Assembly: GCA_031292625.1 (NCBI GenBank)
Contig: JARLGU010000062.1
Span: 100,354-164,353 of the forward strand
Direction of reading: 5' to 3'
DNA: 64,000 nucleotides
Origin: Capsulimonadaceae bacterium
GTDB taxonomy: Bacteria > Armatimonadota > Armatimonadia > Armatimonadales > Capsulimonadaceae
Shown here: positions 53,553 to 62,140 of the stretch, one piece after another
How the letters are laid out: each line of letters begins with the position of its first letter
Position numbering within the stretch: position 1 is the stretch's first letter
The notes under the pieces: generated by a model
Seen by the model: the letters and a program-made list of their open reading frames with translations, nothing else
Database searches by the model: none
Told to the model about the DNA's origin: nothing
Made by a program: the position numbers and the translations under genes

Positions 53553-55466
53553 CTAGTGATTCGTTGCCGACGTCGTTCCGGCGTTGTTGTTCGTTCCCTT
53601 CCCTGGCGTTTTGCTGGTGGCCGGCGCCTTAGCCGCTGGCTGTACCGCCGACGTCCGGACGTTGCTTACCGCAGCTGGAGAAGAGGCCGGCGTGCGGCTG
53701 AATGCCGTGGACTGCGATTGTCCTCCACGGTTTCCCGTAGCCCCGCCCATTCCTGACAGACTTTGGCTGAGGCCGCCGCCAGACGGCTGGCTCTGGATGT
53801 TTGACGTGCGCGCTCCGCTGCTCGTGTTTCCCGAAAATGTGCGGCTGGGCGTGCTCGTCTGACTGCTCGAACCGCCGTTGGATTGGTTTGCGATCGGCGT
53901 ACGCGGAGGAATGACTGTCGTTCCCGTACTCGTCGCCGTATGGTTCACCGCGCTGCCGGATGTGACGCGACTGCCCGGCGTGCTCGTCGTCGCGCCGTTC
54001 GTTGCGCTGCCAGATGTGACGCGACTGCCCGGCGCGCTCGTCGTCGTGCCGTTCGTTGCGCTGCCGGATGTGACGCGACTGCCCGGTGCGCTCGTCGTCG
54101 TGCCGTTCACTGCGCTGCCGGATGTGACGCGACTGCCCGGCGCGCTCGTCGTCGTATGGCTGGTCGCGCTGCCAGGCGTTTCGATATCGTGGCGTGCGGC
54201 CGCATTCACCGGCTCGTGGACGCCGGGAACCGGAGATTGCGCGTGGCCGGGCGACAGGTGGTCTGGTCTGCGAACATCTTCATGACGCGGCGGCACGGGA
54301 GCTTCCCGGTGGACGATGCCGTGGTCGGGCTGCCGATCTGGGTGCCGGATATCGTTTCCATGCATGGGACCATGCTCATCGACGTGATGGCGGTTCCAAT
54401 CGGATCTGCGATCTTGAACTTCGACTCTGTGGTAGATGTTGCGGTCACGATAGGCTGGGTGGAACCCGCCGGCGTGTCCGCGATAGTACTCATGGTAGCC
54501 GCTCCATCCTTCGTAGCGCGCGCCGCCGATCTCGACGACAAGGCCTGGCGTAGCCATCAGCGCTACACCGTTGGAATAGGCTCTATGGCTCCAATAGCCT
54601 CCCCGGTAAAACATCCCGTGATACCAGCCCATCTCGTTGTAGGCATCCCAATTCGGGGCTACGCCAAGGTAAACCGGCACCGACGGATGAAACCCTGGCG
54701 AGAAGGGATACCATCGTCCATCGCTCACCGTGGCGTTTTCGAGGTAGCCGTCGGGAGGAAGATAGAGAATCGGCGTCGCGCCGTCGCGGTTCACGAATGA
54801 CATCGTGCCGTCGTAGCTTAGCCCAAACTTCATCACGTAAAGGTTTTGATCGGTAAACGGTACAAGGATGGTTTCGCCCTGTGTGTCATATATCTGGTAG
54901 CCGCCGGCATCGAACGATGCTCGTACAATGGAGACGCTTTGATTCTGCGGAATGTCCGTCCAATTGAATACGTTGTTTTGCTCGACTGGCGGGCTTGGAG
55001 GGGAGACAACGACCGGGGGGGCAACTTCGTTCTGAATCAGCTTGGGTTCAAAGTACCCTCCGGAACTGCCCATGAACTGCAGCCGGTAGAGCGATAACGT
55101 TCGATGTCCCGTCAACGGAATATCGATAAAGACAGGGGACTGTCCTGACCGGACGAACGTCTCGAATGCCTTTTGACCGTCGACGTCTACGCGGAAGGAC
55201 GAAAACTCGCGTCGGCCGTCCGCGATGCCGACGTAGGCTTGAAAGCGATCAAATGACGAAACGTCAAATGTTGCGGGGCCTCGATCCGGCCAGCAATGGT
55301 AGTCGAAAGGCTTTCCTCTCACGGATGTCAGATTGTTGGCGAACGCCCATGAACCGGACATTGGGTGGATCTGATCGTCAAGCCTCACGACCAGAGGGTC
55401 GCTGTGAGTTGTTTTGATGAGCAAGCACAGAAGCAATGGCAGCAAAGCCAGAAATAGCCGTTTCAT
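53553..55466 (-). CDS. Exported protein with NPCBM-like domain and tandem repeats
   Basis: The 637-residue protein has a signal peptide (MKRLFLALLPLLLCLLIKTTHS). Residues about 50-150 resemble an NPCBM/NEW2 carbohydrate-binding domain (FQAYVGIADGRREFSSFRVD, DGQKAFETFVRSGQSPVFID). A middle region rich in Tyr/Gly/His (GWYHGMFYRGGYWSHRAY) resembles the DUF6600-type YXG-rich segment, followed by a His/Pro/Asp-rich region. It ends in four 20-residue repeats (TTTSAPGSRVTSGSA-V/T-NG) and a Gln/Ser/Thr-rich tail. It is probably a cell-surface or extracellular protein. ATG 55466 is preferred over an in-frame ATG at 55544 because AAGGAA lies about 10 nt upstream. Confidence 0.7.
   Translation of the reverse strand: MKRLFLALLPLLLCLLIKTTHSDPLVVRLDDQIHPMSGSWAFANNLTSVRGKPFDYHCWPDRGPATFDVSSFDRFQAYVGIADGRREFSSFRVDVDGQKAFETFVRSGQSPVFIDIPLTGHRTLSLYRLQFMGSSGGYFEPKLIQNEVAPPVVVSPPSPPVEQNNVFNWTDIPQNQSVSIVRASFDAGGYQIYDTQGETILVPFTDQNLYVMKFGLSYDGTMSFVNRDGATPILYLPPDGYLENATVSDGRWYPFSPGFHPSVPVYLGVAPNWDAYNEMGWYHGMFYRGGYWSHRAYSNGVALMATPGLVVEIGGARYEGWSGYHEYYRGHAGGFHPAYRDRNIYHRVEVQDRRSDWNRHHVDEHGPMHGNDIRHPDRQPDHGIVHREAPVPPRHEDVRRPDHLSPGHAQSPVPGVHEPVNAAARHDIETPGSATSHTTTSAPGSRVTSGSAVNGTTTSAPGSRVTSGSATNGTTTSAPGSRVTSGSATNGATTSTPGSRVTSGSAVNHTATSTGTTVIPPRTPIANQSNGGSSSQTSTPSRTFSGNTSSGARTSNIQSQPSGGGLSQSLSGMGGATGNRGGQSQSTAFSRTPASSPAAVSNVRTSAVQPAAKAPATSKTPGKGTNNNAGTTSATNH
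53948..54175 (-). repeat. Four tandem 60-bp repeats in the exported protein gene
   Basis: Four near-identical in-frame 60-bp units encode TTTSAPGSRVTSGSAxNG-type repeats, a Ser/Thr-rich stretch that could be glycosylated or act as a flexible spacer. The near identity points to recent expansion. Boundaries are approximate. Confidence 0.85.
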
Positions 55467-55619
55467 AATGCGTTCTTCCTTGTCGATGCTTTGAACAAAC
55501 GAAATGAGTGTCGAAGAGCTCAAGCTTAGAGATGGATAGTTCAAGCGCTGATGCTCTGCGTGATGCTTGTTTTAGGGCGTGAGAGCTTCGCTAAGTTCCT
55601 ACTGCTAGAACTGAAAAGG

Positions 55620-55654
55620 AGTCCTCCGCGCTGTCGATGGCAGCGCGGAAGACT
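55620..55654 (-). terminator. Terminator of the barrel-protein gene
   Basis: TCCGCGCTG (55625-55633) pairs with CAGCGCGGA (55641-55649). One mismatch is followed by further AGTC/GACT pairing to 55620 and 55654. On the minus strand the stem is followed by CCTTTT, as in an intrinsic terminator. Confidence 0.7.
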
Positions 55655-55696
55655 TAAAGCAGGAGGTGCACTCAGCCCGAAATGAAAGCAGTCACT

Positions 55697-56320
55697 CTAG
55701 AATGACCATCCGACCAGGATGCTCGTGCCGGCGACGCTGTCGCCGGAAAGCTTTCCGGGATCGGTATAGCCGAGCTCGACGAGCCCGCGCTTGTTGAACA
55801 TGATTCCAGCGCTGATCTTGTAGCCAACGTTCGTATTGTTGACCGTGGATGTGCCGCTGTCGCCGTCCGCCGTCGAAACGAACAACTTCGCCTGGTTGCC
55901 ATAGACGCCTACTCCAGCGCCAAGATACGGGACAACAGACTGGCTATTGCCCTGGCTAAAGAGATACTTGACGCCGTAGCCAACTCCAACGGATGTCACG
56001 TCCAAAGAAGCGGAGTCTCCGAGGTCGTCCGATGCGGATTTATTTGCATAGGCCACGTCGAGGTAAATGCTCGAGAGCGTCGATGGGACGATTTGCCCCT
56101 TGAGCGGGAACTCCGCGCCGATGCTCAACCAGGTATCGCCCATTAATGTCTTGAGATCGTCGTTCGATGGAAGGTATACGCCCAGTTTGATGATGGGTTG
56201 GTACGGCGTGGTCGTTGCCGGTGCCGCAGGCTTGGTCGTGTCCTGATCGGCTTGCGCCACCGACGACCAAAGCATGGGGGTCAGTGCAATGGCCACTGCC
56301 GCGATAAATTTCTTGTTCAC
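55697..56320 (-). CDS. Small outer-membrane beta-barrel protein (OmpW-like)
   Basis: The 207-residue protein has a signal peptide (AAVAIALTPMLWSSVAQA) and a beta-barrel with alternating hydrophobic strands: IIKLGVYLPS, WLSIGAEFPL, VGVGYGVKYLF, VVPYLGAGVGVYG. It ends TSILVGWSF with a C-terminal Phe, as expected for BAM-dependent insertion. The size fits an 8-stranded OmpW/OmpA-like barrel. The start is GTG 56320 with AAGGAG 9-10 nt upstream. It has its own terminator. The function is not determined. Confidence 0.8.
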   Translation of the reverse strand: MNKKFIAAVAIALTPMLWSSVAQADQDTTKPAAPATTTPYQPIIKLGVYLPSNDDLKTLMGDTWLSIGAEFPLKGQIVPSTLSSIYLDVAYANKSASDDLGDSASLDVTSVGVGYGVKYLFSQGNSQSVVPYLGAGVGVYGNQAKLFVSTADGDSGTSTVNNTNVGYKISAGIMFNKRGLVELGYTDPGKLSGDSVAGTSILVGWSF

Positions 56321-57105
56321 TAATCTTCTCTCCTTGATATGCCCGCAATCGGTCTTCGATTCCGATCGCGGGAGTCTTTGTGAATTTTGTTGTGATCCTC
56401 AGATCGACCTGACGGAATAGAACGCTCCCGTAATAGGAAGCCATCTTCCCAACATAAGTCGTATCTGCGTCTACGGCGCACAACGCGAGCCTTGCTATCC
56501 GCCTGCGCGACGGTGCCTAATGGTAAAGCGCTGAAACAGGCATGAGGCTTCGAACGCAAGCGGAGTGAAATGCCGTTACGCCCATTGCGGCATAATCGGC
56601 AGATGCCAAATAGGAAGTCTGGAACATCCGTTAACTTTCTAGATGCCGCGAAAACTAGGGTAATAGCAAGAACGCGCTTGTATTATTATATTTGTGATCG
56701 TTATAGCTTGTCACCATTCAAATGGACTGTCTTTGCCTACCTACATGGGTAGGTCTCGCGCGTTAGAGGGCAAGTGCTGCCTCCCTGAGTTCGATGAAAT
56801 AGCGCGTGGATCGCGGCCGTCGAGTGGCCGCTAGCGTCGTTTGACCTTCGTTTTCGATCATCGGCCCTACCCGAATGAATAGGTAAAGACTCCTCGTACG
56901 GACAGGAGAAGAGCGTTATGTTGCCATTCATAATATGAGTGGGCGTATGGACACGCTTTCATTCTCCCGTCTACTTCGTTTCTTGCGTGCAAGAGACGCC
57001 GAGCCGTGGGCTTTCTGCAGTCGCAACGACCAACTTATCCAACTTGTTTGCACGCTGCCGCGCCACATGCGCCGCGCTCTCGCAAAGCGCCGTGAAGGAG
57101 TTCCG
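56321..57105 (+). other. Intergenic/leader region before the S53 protease
   Basis: No convincing gene is seen; an open frame from 56935 continues into the protease but lacks a signal peptide in its first part. TTGTAT (56678-56683) and TTATAG (56701-56706), 17 bp apart, could be a promoter giving a leader of about 395 nt. Hairpins lie at 56736-56753 (CCTACC/GGTAGG) and 56813-56831 (GCGGCC/GGCCGC). CCTACCC at 56866-56872 can compete for GGGTAGG (56747-56753). Confidence 0.45.
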
Positions 57106-60100
57106 ATGAACCGACCGATGAACGTAACATTCTTGGCAATTCTCATGACACTGCTCGCGGCGCCTTTCGCAAATCCGGCGCCGGTTGGCTACGTCGCGCT
57201 ACCGGGCCATGTTCGCCCATTGCCTGCCGGTGCGAAATACGTCGGCAGCGTGGCGGAGACGGAGCCGATCGCCCTCGGAATCGCACTTCCCAATCGGAAC
57301 CGGGAGGCGCTGGATACGCTGATTAAGAGGATCTACGATCCCAAAGATGTTTTGTACGGAGAGTATCTGACTCCGGAAGCCTTCGCGGAGGGGTACGGGC
57401 CAACCCAGGCGGATTACGATGACGTGAAAAGCTGGCTGTCGGCGCAGGGATTCAATGTCACAAAGGAGTTCTCCAACCGGCACCTCATCATGGTTGCGGG
57501 GACAGCCAGCGTGGTCGAGAGCGCTTTTAACGTGCGCCTCAGCCGGTACGAGTCATTAGAGGGACGAAAGTTCCGGGCGCTGGATGCCAACCCATCGCTT
57601 CCAGCCGCGCTTGCGCCCAAGATACAGGAGATCGAGGGGCTGGACAGTTCCGTGGAGGCCGCTCCCGCGATTATCAAGCGGACGACATTTGTCCGCGAGC
57701 CTGCAACCGGCACGTTCAAGGGATTTGGTCCGGTGGACTGGCACAACTGCTACAATTTGGATTCCGCCAGCTTAACAGCCTCAGGGTTGCCGTCCAATCT
57801 CGACGGCGCCGGTCAAACTGTTATGCTGCTCGAGTGGGGGGGCGGTGGATGCACTCCTTCGGATATAGCAGGCTTCACGAACTATTTCGCCAGTTACTTC
57901 GGCAGTCAATACTCCGCCCCGCTGTTGCAGGTTTTTGGGCCATACGACAGCTATTCGGGAGGCGATCCTGAGACGACCCTTGACGTCTGTTGCATCCTCG
58001 ACCTAGCGCCCAAAGTGAGCAGGATCGTCGTCTACGTGGATAGCGATGGCGCGGACGCCTGTTTCACGAACTTCGCTACGGATACGGTCGATACCGGAAC
58101 CGGAAAGCTCGCGGATGTTGGAAGTACGTCGTGGATGTACAAGGGTGAGACTGCGGACCAATCTGAATATGACATCTTAGCTGAAATCGCGGCTCAAGGT
58201 CAGTCCATATATAGCGCGGCCGGCGACTGGGGCGTTTATTGGAAGGATGACGTTCCGGAAGTGAGCAATGTCGTCCCTCTCGATCCGAACACCCAGCCAT
58301 ACATAACATCCGTTGGCGGCAGCACGGTCGCCGTTACGAGCAACGGCGCTTGGAGCAACGAGGTCGTGTTTAACCAGATGTCGAACAGCTCAGCCGACAA
58401 TGCGGGCGGGGGCGGCATAAGCACGGCGTGGAGCATTCCATGGTATCAGTCCACCTATATTCCCGCATCTAATGCCTCTGGCTATTCGACGACGATGCGC
58501 AATTATCCTGACGTGACTCTTGCCTTTTTCGACTACGCAATTTGTTTGAACGGCAAGATGGAGGAGTACGGCGGTACGAGCGCGGCGGCGCCAATGTGGG
58601 CAGGTTTCACGGCCCTCGTTAACCAAGAGCTGAAAAAGCAGAATAAGGCTGACTTAGGTTTTGCAAATCCAAGCCTCTACCGGCTAGCTTCAACGAGCCA
58701 CTACAGCAGTGACTTTCACGATATTGTGAAGGGCAACAATGGACCGCCTTCCGGCGCCGCCGCGGCGGGCGCTTATACGGCGGCGGCCGGTTACGATCTT
58801 TGTTCCGGATGGGGCAGTTTCAATGGGGCTAATCTAATCCGCGATCTTGCCGCGACCACGAATACGACTACGACGGCGTTGGCCGCATCGCTTGACAGCC
58901 TAACGTATGGCGATAGCATTACGTTCACCGCTACGGTTGGCGAAACTGTTCCCGACGGCGAAACCGTGACGTTCTTCAACGGCAGCGCCTCGATAGGGCA
59001 AGCCAAGCTCACAGGGGCAAAGGCGACGATAACGACGACCACGCTTACCGCGGGGAGCGACACGATAACGGCAGTCTACGGAGGCGACGCATCGTTCGCG
59101 TCGAGTACATCGAACGCGGTAGAGGTGACCGTAAATCAGCAAAACACCGTGACGAAGGTCGTATCCTCGCTGAACCCCACGACGTACGGCAATAGCGTAA
59201 CTTTTACGGCGACGGTCAGCCCCAAGATTCCAGATGGCGAATCCGTGGAATTTTACGATGGAGCCGACTCCATTGGCACCGGCACTTTGACAGGGTCAGT
59301 CGCGTCCTTTACTACGTCCACGCTTAACGCCGGTTCGCATAACATTATTGCGTACTATATCGGAGACACGAACTACGTACCGAGCGGATCGACTACGCTT
59401 GCTCAAGTTGTCTCCAGCATTTCGACGAACATCGTCGTGACGACGACCACAAATCCATCGACTTCGGGAACGCCGATCGTGTTTACCGCAGCGGTCAGCC
59501 CAAGCGTTCCGGACGGGGAGACCGTGACGTTCACTTCCGACAACAGCGTGACGGATGGCCAGCCGGCGGGCGTGATGGGAACGGGAACGACGAGCGGCGG
59601 TTCCGCAACGCTCACGCTTACCGAGTGGGGGAATTGGCTCCTTGATGTCGTTGCAACCTATCCAGGCGACGGGAATTACGCCCCTTGTACGTCAAGCACA
59701 TACAAGCAGGTCGTAGTCACTGGGACGACGCCTACTGCGACCGTTCTCGACTCGTCGGAAAATCCGTCAACTTATGGCGATGATGTCGAGTATACGGCTA
59801 CGGTCAGTCCCGACGTTCCGGACGATGAACCCATCGTATTCTGGGATGGCGGCACGGTCATCGATTGGGGGTGGACATACGGGGGCAGCGCCACAATTGA
59901 TACGTACGAACTAACAGCGGGCATTCACAATATAAGCGCAACTTACTTTGGCGATGCTTCCTATGCCGGCAGTTCCGCGAGCCTCTCGAACCAGATCGTC
60001 TACGGAGATGGTTGGAGCGCGACTACGACAACGCTGCAATCCTCTCTCAATCCATCAGGCGCAGGCGCATCGGTCACGTTTACAGCCAACGTCGGCCCGA

Positions 60101-61635
60101 CGGTTCCAGACGGGGAGAGCGTGACCTTCTACGACGGCGCGAGTCTAATCGGCAGCGGCCTAACCTCAGGCGGGAGCGCCAGCCTTTCGACGACGGCTCT
60201 GTCACTGGGCGACCACACGATTACCGCAACCTATATAGGCGACTACACGTACGCACCGAGCACATCGAGCAAGCTGACGCAGGCGGTAAAGAATGCTACC
60301 GCCGCGAGTTTGTCATCGTCCGCTAATCCATCGGCTGCCGGAAACCCCGTTACGTTTACCGCGTCGCTCTCTCCGAGTGTGCCTGATGGCGAGGTGATCA
60401 CCTTTCAAGACGGGAGCGCCGTGCTTGGCACAAGCAAAACCGCGGCATCCGCTGCCACCCTGACAACGTCCTCGATGACGGCCGCTAGTCACACAGTCAC
60501 GGCGGTTTATTCGGGGGACGCAACATACGGACCATGCACGTCGAACGTCGTGACACAGGTGGTCACGGCGGCCACGGCGACTTCCTTGGCGTCTTCCATG
60601 AACCCGTCTAGCTTTGGCGCATTGGTGACTTTGACTGCTACCGTTACTCCGAGCGTGCCGGACGGCGAAACGGTGACTTTCTACGATGGAGGCAAGTCGA
60701 TAGGCACTGGCTCTACCGTCGCTTCAGTCGTCTCGCTTGCGACATCGGCGCTGGCGGCGGGCAGTCACGCGATCACGGCAAGCTATGCCGGAGACACGGT
60801 CTACCTTAAGAGCACCTCGACCGCGCTGACTCAGTCCGTTAACAAGGGCTCCGTCACGACAACAATCGTGTCCTCCGTAAACCCGTCGACTTTCGGCAGC
60901 CCTGTTACGTTCACTGCGACGCTTAGTCCGAACGTTCCGGATGGCGAGACGGTTACATTCGACGATGGCGGCACATCGATCGGCACGGGGACGATGTCCG
61001 GTTCCGTGGCGACGCTCACGACGTCAGCACTTTCGGCCGGTAGTCACACCGTAACTGCCGCGTATCCGGGTGACGCGAACCTTGCGGCCAGCACGTCGAG
61101 CCCATTGGCGCAGTTCGTTACGCAGCTCGGGCCGTCCTATCCGGCCGGTCTTAACTTCTTCTCATCGCCTTACGACTACCCTGGCATTGGTCTCGATGCC
61201 TTACTCGGCTATAAGGGTGTCAAGCTCGCCGTGTTTTCGCCTGCGGATTACGCCTATTTTATCACTCCCAACGGTCCCGCTGGTTCGATCCGCCTTGGCG
61301 TTGGATACTGGGGGCGTTTCCCGCAGGCTGTTACATTCGCGAGCCAGGGTACGCCAGCGCCAGCGAACACGGCATTTGAGATTGGCTTATCTGCTGGCTG
61401 GAACATGATTGGCGATCCATTCACCAAGTCGATTGGGCTGTCGAGCCTGACGTTCGGGCCGCTCGCTCTCTCGTTCAGTCAGGCGACGAGCGGAGTTAGC
61501 CCAATCGTCAGCGGCGCCTTTTGGAGCTATTCGTCTACTTCCAATAGCTACACGGCTGCGTCGAGCCTGGATGCGCAGAAGGCATATTGGGTCTACGCTT
61601 ACTCGGATACGACAATGTACGTGCCAGCCGACTAG
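57106..61635 (+). CDS. Secreted S53 (sedolisin) protease with Ig repeats
   Basis: This 1509-residue protein has a signal peptide (MTLLAAPFANPAPVG region) and a pro-kumamolisin prodomain (about 30-195). The S53 catalytic domain carries Glu289 and Asp293 (GDPETTLDV), oxyanion Asp374 (AAGDWG) and Ser492 (GGTSAAAPMW), with a calcium site DFHDIVKG. Sedolisins are serine-carboxyl proteases active at acid pH. Eight Big_3_5-type Ig repeats follow (NPSTYG...PDGETVTFYDG...YxGDxxY) from about 58.86 to 61.12 kb, then the C-terminal GWNMIGDPF module. GAAGGAG just before ATG 57106 fixes the start against an in-frame ATG at 56935. Confidence 0.94.
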   Translation: MNRPMNVTFLAILMTLLAAPFANPAPVGYVALPGHVRPLPAGAKYVGSVAETEPIALGIALPNRNREALDTLIKRIYDPKDVLYGEYLTPEAFAEGYGPTQADYDDVKSWLSAQGFNVTKEFSNRHLIMVAGTASVVESAFNVRLSRYESLEGRKFRALDANPSLPAALAPKIQEIEGLDSSVEAAPAIIKRTTFVREPATGTFKGFGPVDWHNCYNLDSASLTASGLPSNLDGAGQTVMLLEWGGGGCTPSDIAGFTNYFASYFGSQYSAPLLQVFGPYDSYSGGDPETTLDVCCILDLAPKVSRIVVYVDSDGADACFTNFATDTVDTGTGKLADVGSTSWMYKGETADQSEYDILAEIAAQGQSIYSAAGDWGVYWKDDVPEVSNVVPLDPNTQPYITSVGGSTVAVTSNGAWSNEVVFNQMSNSSADNAGGGGISTAWSIPWYQSTYIPASNASGYSTTMRNYPDVTLAFFDYAICLNGKMEEYGGTSAAAPMWAGFTALVNQELKKQNKADLGFANPSLYRLASTSHYSSDFHDIVKGNNGPPSGAAAAGAYTAAAGYDLCSGWGSFNGANLIRDLAATTNTTTTALAASLDSLTYGDSITFTATVGETVPDGETVTFFNGSASIGQAKLTGAKATITTTTLTAGSDTITAVYGGDASFASSTSNAVEVTVNQQNTVTKVVSSLNPTTYGNSVTFTATVSPKIPDGESVEFYDGADSIGTGTLTGSVASFTTSTLNAGSHNIIAYYIGDTNYVPSGSTTLAQVVSSISTNIVVTTTTNPSTSGTPIVFTAAVSPSVPDGETVTFTSDNSVTDGQPAGVMGTGTTSGGSATLTLTEWGNWLLDVVATYPGDGNYAPCTSSTYKQVVVTGTTPTATVLDSSENPSTYGDDVEYTATVSPDVPDDEPIVFWDGGTVIDWGWTYGGSATIDTYELTAGIHNISATYFGDASYAGSSASLSNQIVYGDGWSATTTTLQSSLNPSGAGASVTFTANVGPTVPDGESVTFYDGASLIGSGLTSGGSASLSTTALSLGDHTITATYIGDYTYAPSTSSKLTQAVKNATAASLSSSANPSAAGNPVTFTASLSPSVPDGEVITFQDGSAVLGTSKTAASAATLTTSSMTAASHTVTAVYSGDATYGPCTSNVVTQVVTAATATSLASSMNPSSFGALVTLTATVTPSVPDGETVTFYDGGKSIGTGSTVASVVSLATSALAAGSHAITASYAGDTVYLKSTSTALTQSVNKGSVTTTIVSSVNPSTFGSPVTFTATLSPNVPDGETVTFDDGGTSIGTGTMSGSVATLTTSALSAGSHTVTAAYPGDANLAASTSSPLAQFVTQLGPSYPAGLNFFSSPYDYPGIGLDALLGYKGVKLAVFSPADYAYFITPNGPAGSIRLGVGYWGRFPQAVTFASQGTPAPANTAFEIGLSAGWNMIGDPFTKSIGLSSLTFGPLALSFSQATSGVSPIVSGAFWSYSSTSNSYTAASSLDAQKAYWVYAYSDTTMYVPAD
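61129..61635 (+). other. Shared C-terminal module, copy 2
   Basis: This is the last ~166 residues of the S53 protease, matching the end of the FN3 giant in length and order of conserved blocks, including GWNMIGDPF and YWxYAY. The Ig repeats before it are unrelated to FN3, so the module has been joined to different proteins. Confidence 0.75.
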
Positions 61636-61669
61636 TCTGGCGGTTTAAGTCACGGAGCAGACAATACAG

Positions 61670-62095
61670 ATGAAGCTATTCATTGCAGATCGGAAACGAT
61701 CGCCCATTAAACTCGCGGTTGCCATACTGGTCCTTTCTGCCGCAACCCTTCTTGCCGGATGCGGGGGCGGCGGCGGCGGAAACAGCGGAAGCAACGTCGT
61801 TACCGTAAATGGCAAGGTGGCGGACAAGTTAACTTCAAAGCCGCTCGCGTCTCGCGTCGTCAGTTTGAGCGGTACGTCTTTTAGCGCTACCACGGATGCC
61901 AGCGGGGCGTTTAGCTTTGCGGGCGTGACGACTGGAACGTATACGCTGGTGATTAAAGACAGCTTGGGGAGCACGGACGGCGCCGTCGCCGTCGATGTGA
62001 GCGGGGCGAACGGCGCAGCCGATGACCTTGGGACGATCAGCATCGATACGTCCGGTACGCCCCCTCCACCTCCGTTGGTTCGGGCAGGGAAATAG
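61670..62095 (+). CDS. Small lipoprotein with poly-Gly linker, cassette copy 2
   Basis: The 141-residue lipoprotein has a signal ending LLAGC (lipobox), with the Cys followed by six Gly. The body (VVTVNGKVADKLTSKPLASRVVSLSGT, TDASGAFSFAGVTTGTYTL) matches carboxypeptidase-regulatory-like/SdrD-B-like beta-sandwich domains. It ends PPPPPLVRAGK. GGAG lies 12 nt before ATG 61670, 34 nt after the protease stop, so the two form an operon. Order and design mirror the lipoprotein after the FN3 giant, although sequence identity in the body is low. Confidence 0.82.
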   Translation: MKLFIADRKRSPIKLAVAILVLSAATLLAGCGGGGGGNSGSNVVTVNGKVADKLTSKPLASRVVSLSGTSFSATTDASGAFSFAGVTTGTYTLVIKDSLGSTDGAVAVDVSGANGAADDLGTISIDTSGTPPPPPLVRAGK

Positions 62096-62098
62096 GGT

Positions 62099-62131
62099 CC
62101 TGCCGGTTGGCGGTCCGGCCGTACCGGCAGG
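62099..62131. terminator. Hairpin between convergent genes
   Basis: CCTGCCGGT (62099-62107) and ACCGGCAGG (62123-62131) form a perfect 9-bp stem with a GC-rich loop that can pair internally. It separates the lipoprotein gene from the convergent oxidoreductase. Confidence 0.65.
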
Positions 62132-62140
62132 TTCGATGGC

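Noticed and set aside
56935-57105. Upstream in-frame start of the S53 protease
   Set aside because: It would put 57 residues before the signal peptide; ATG 57106 has a strong GAAGGAG and a proper signal sequence.
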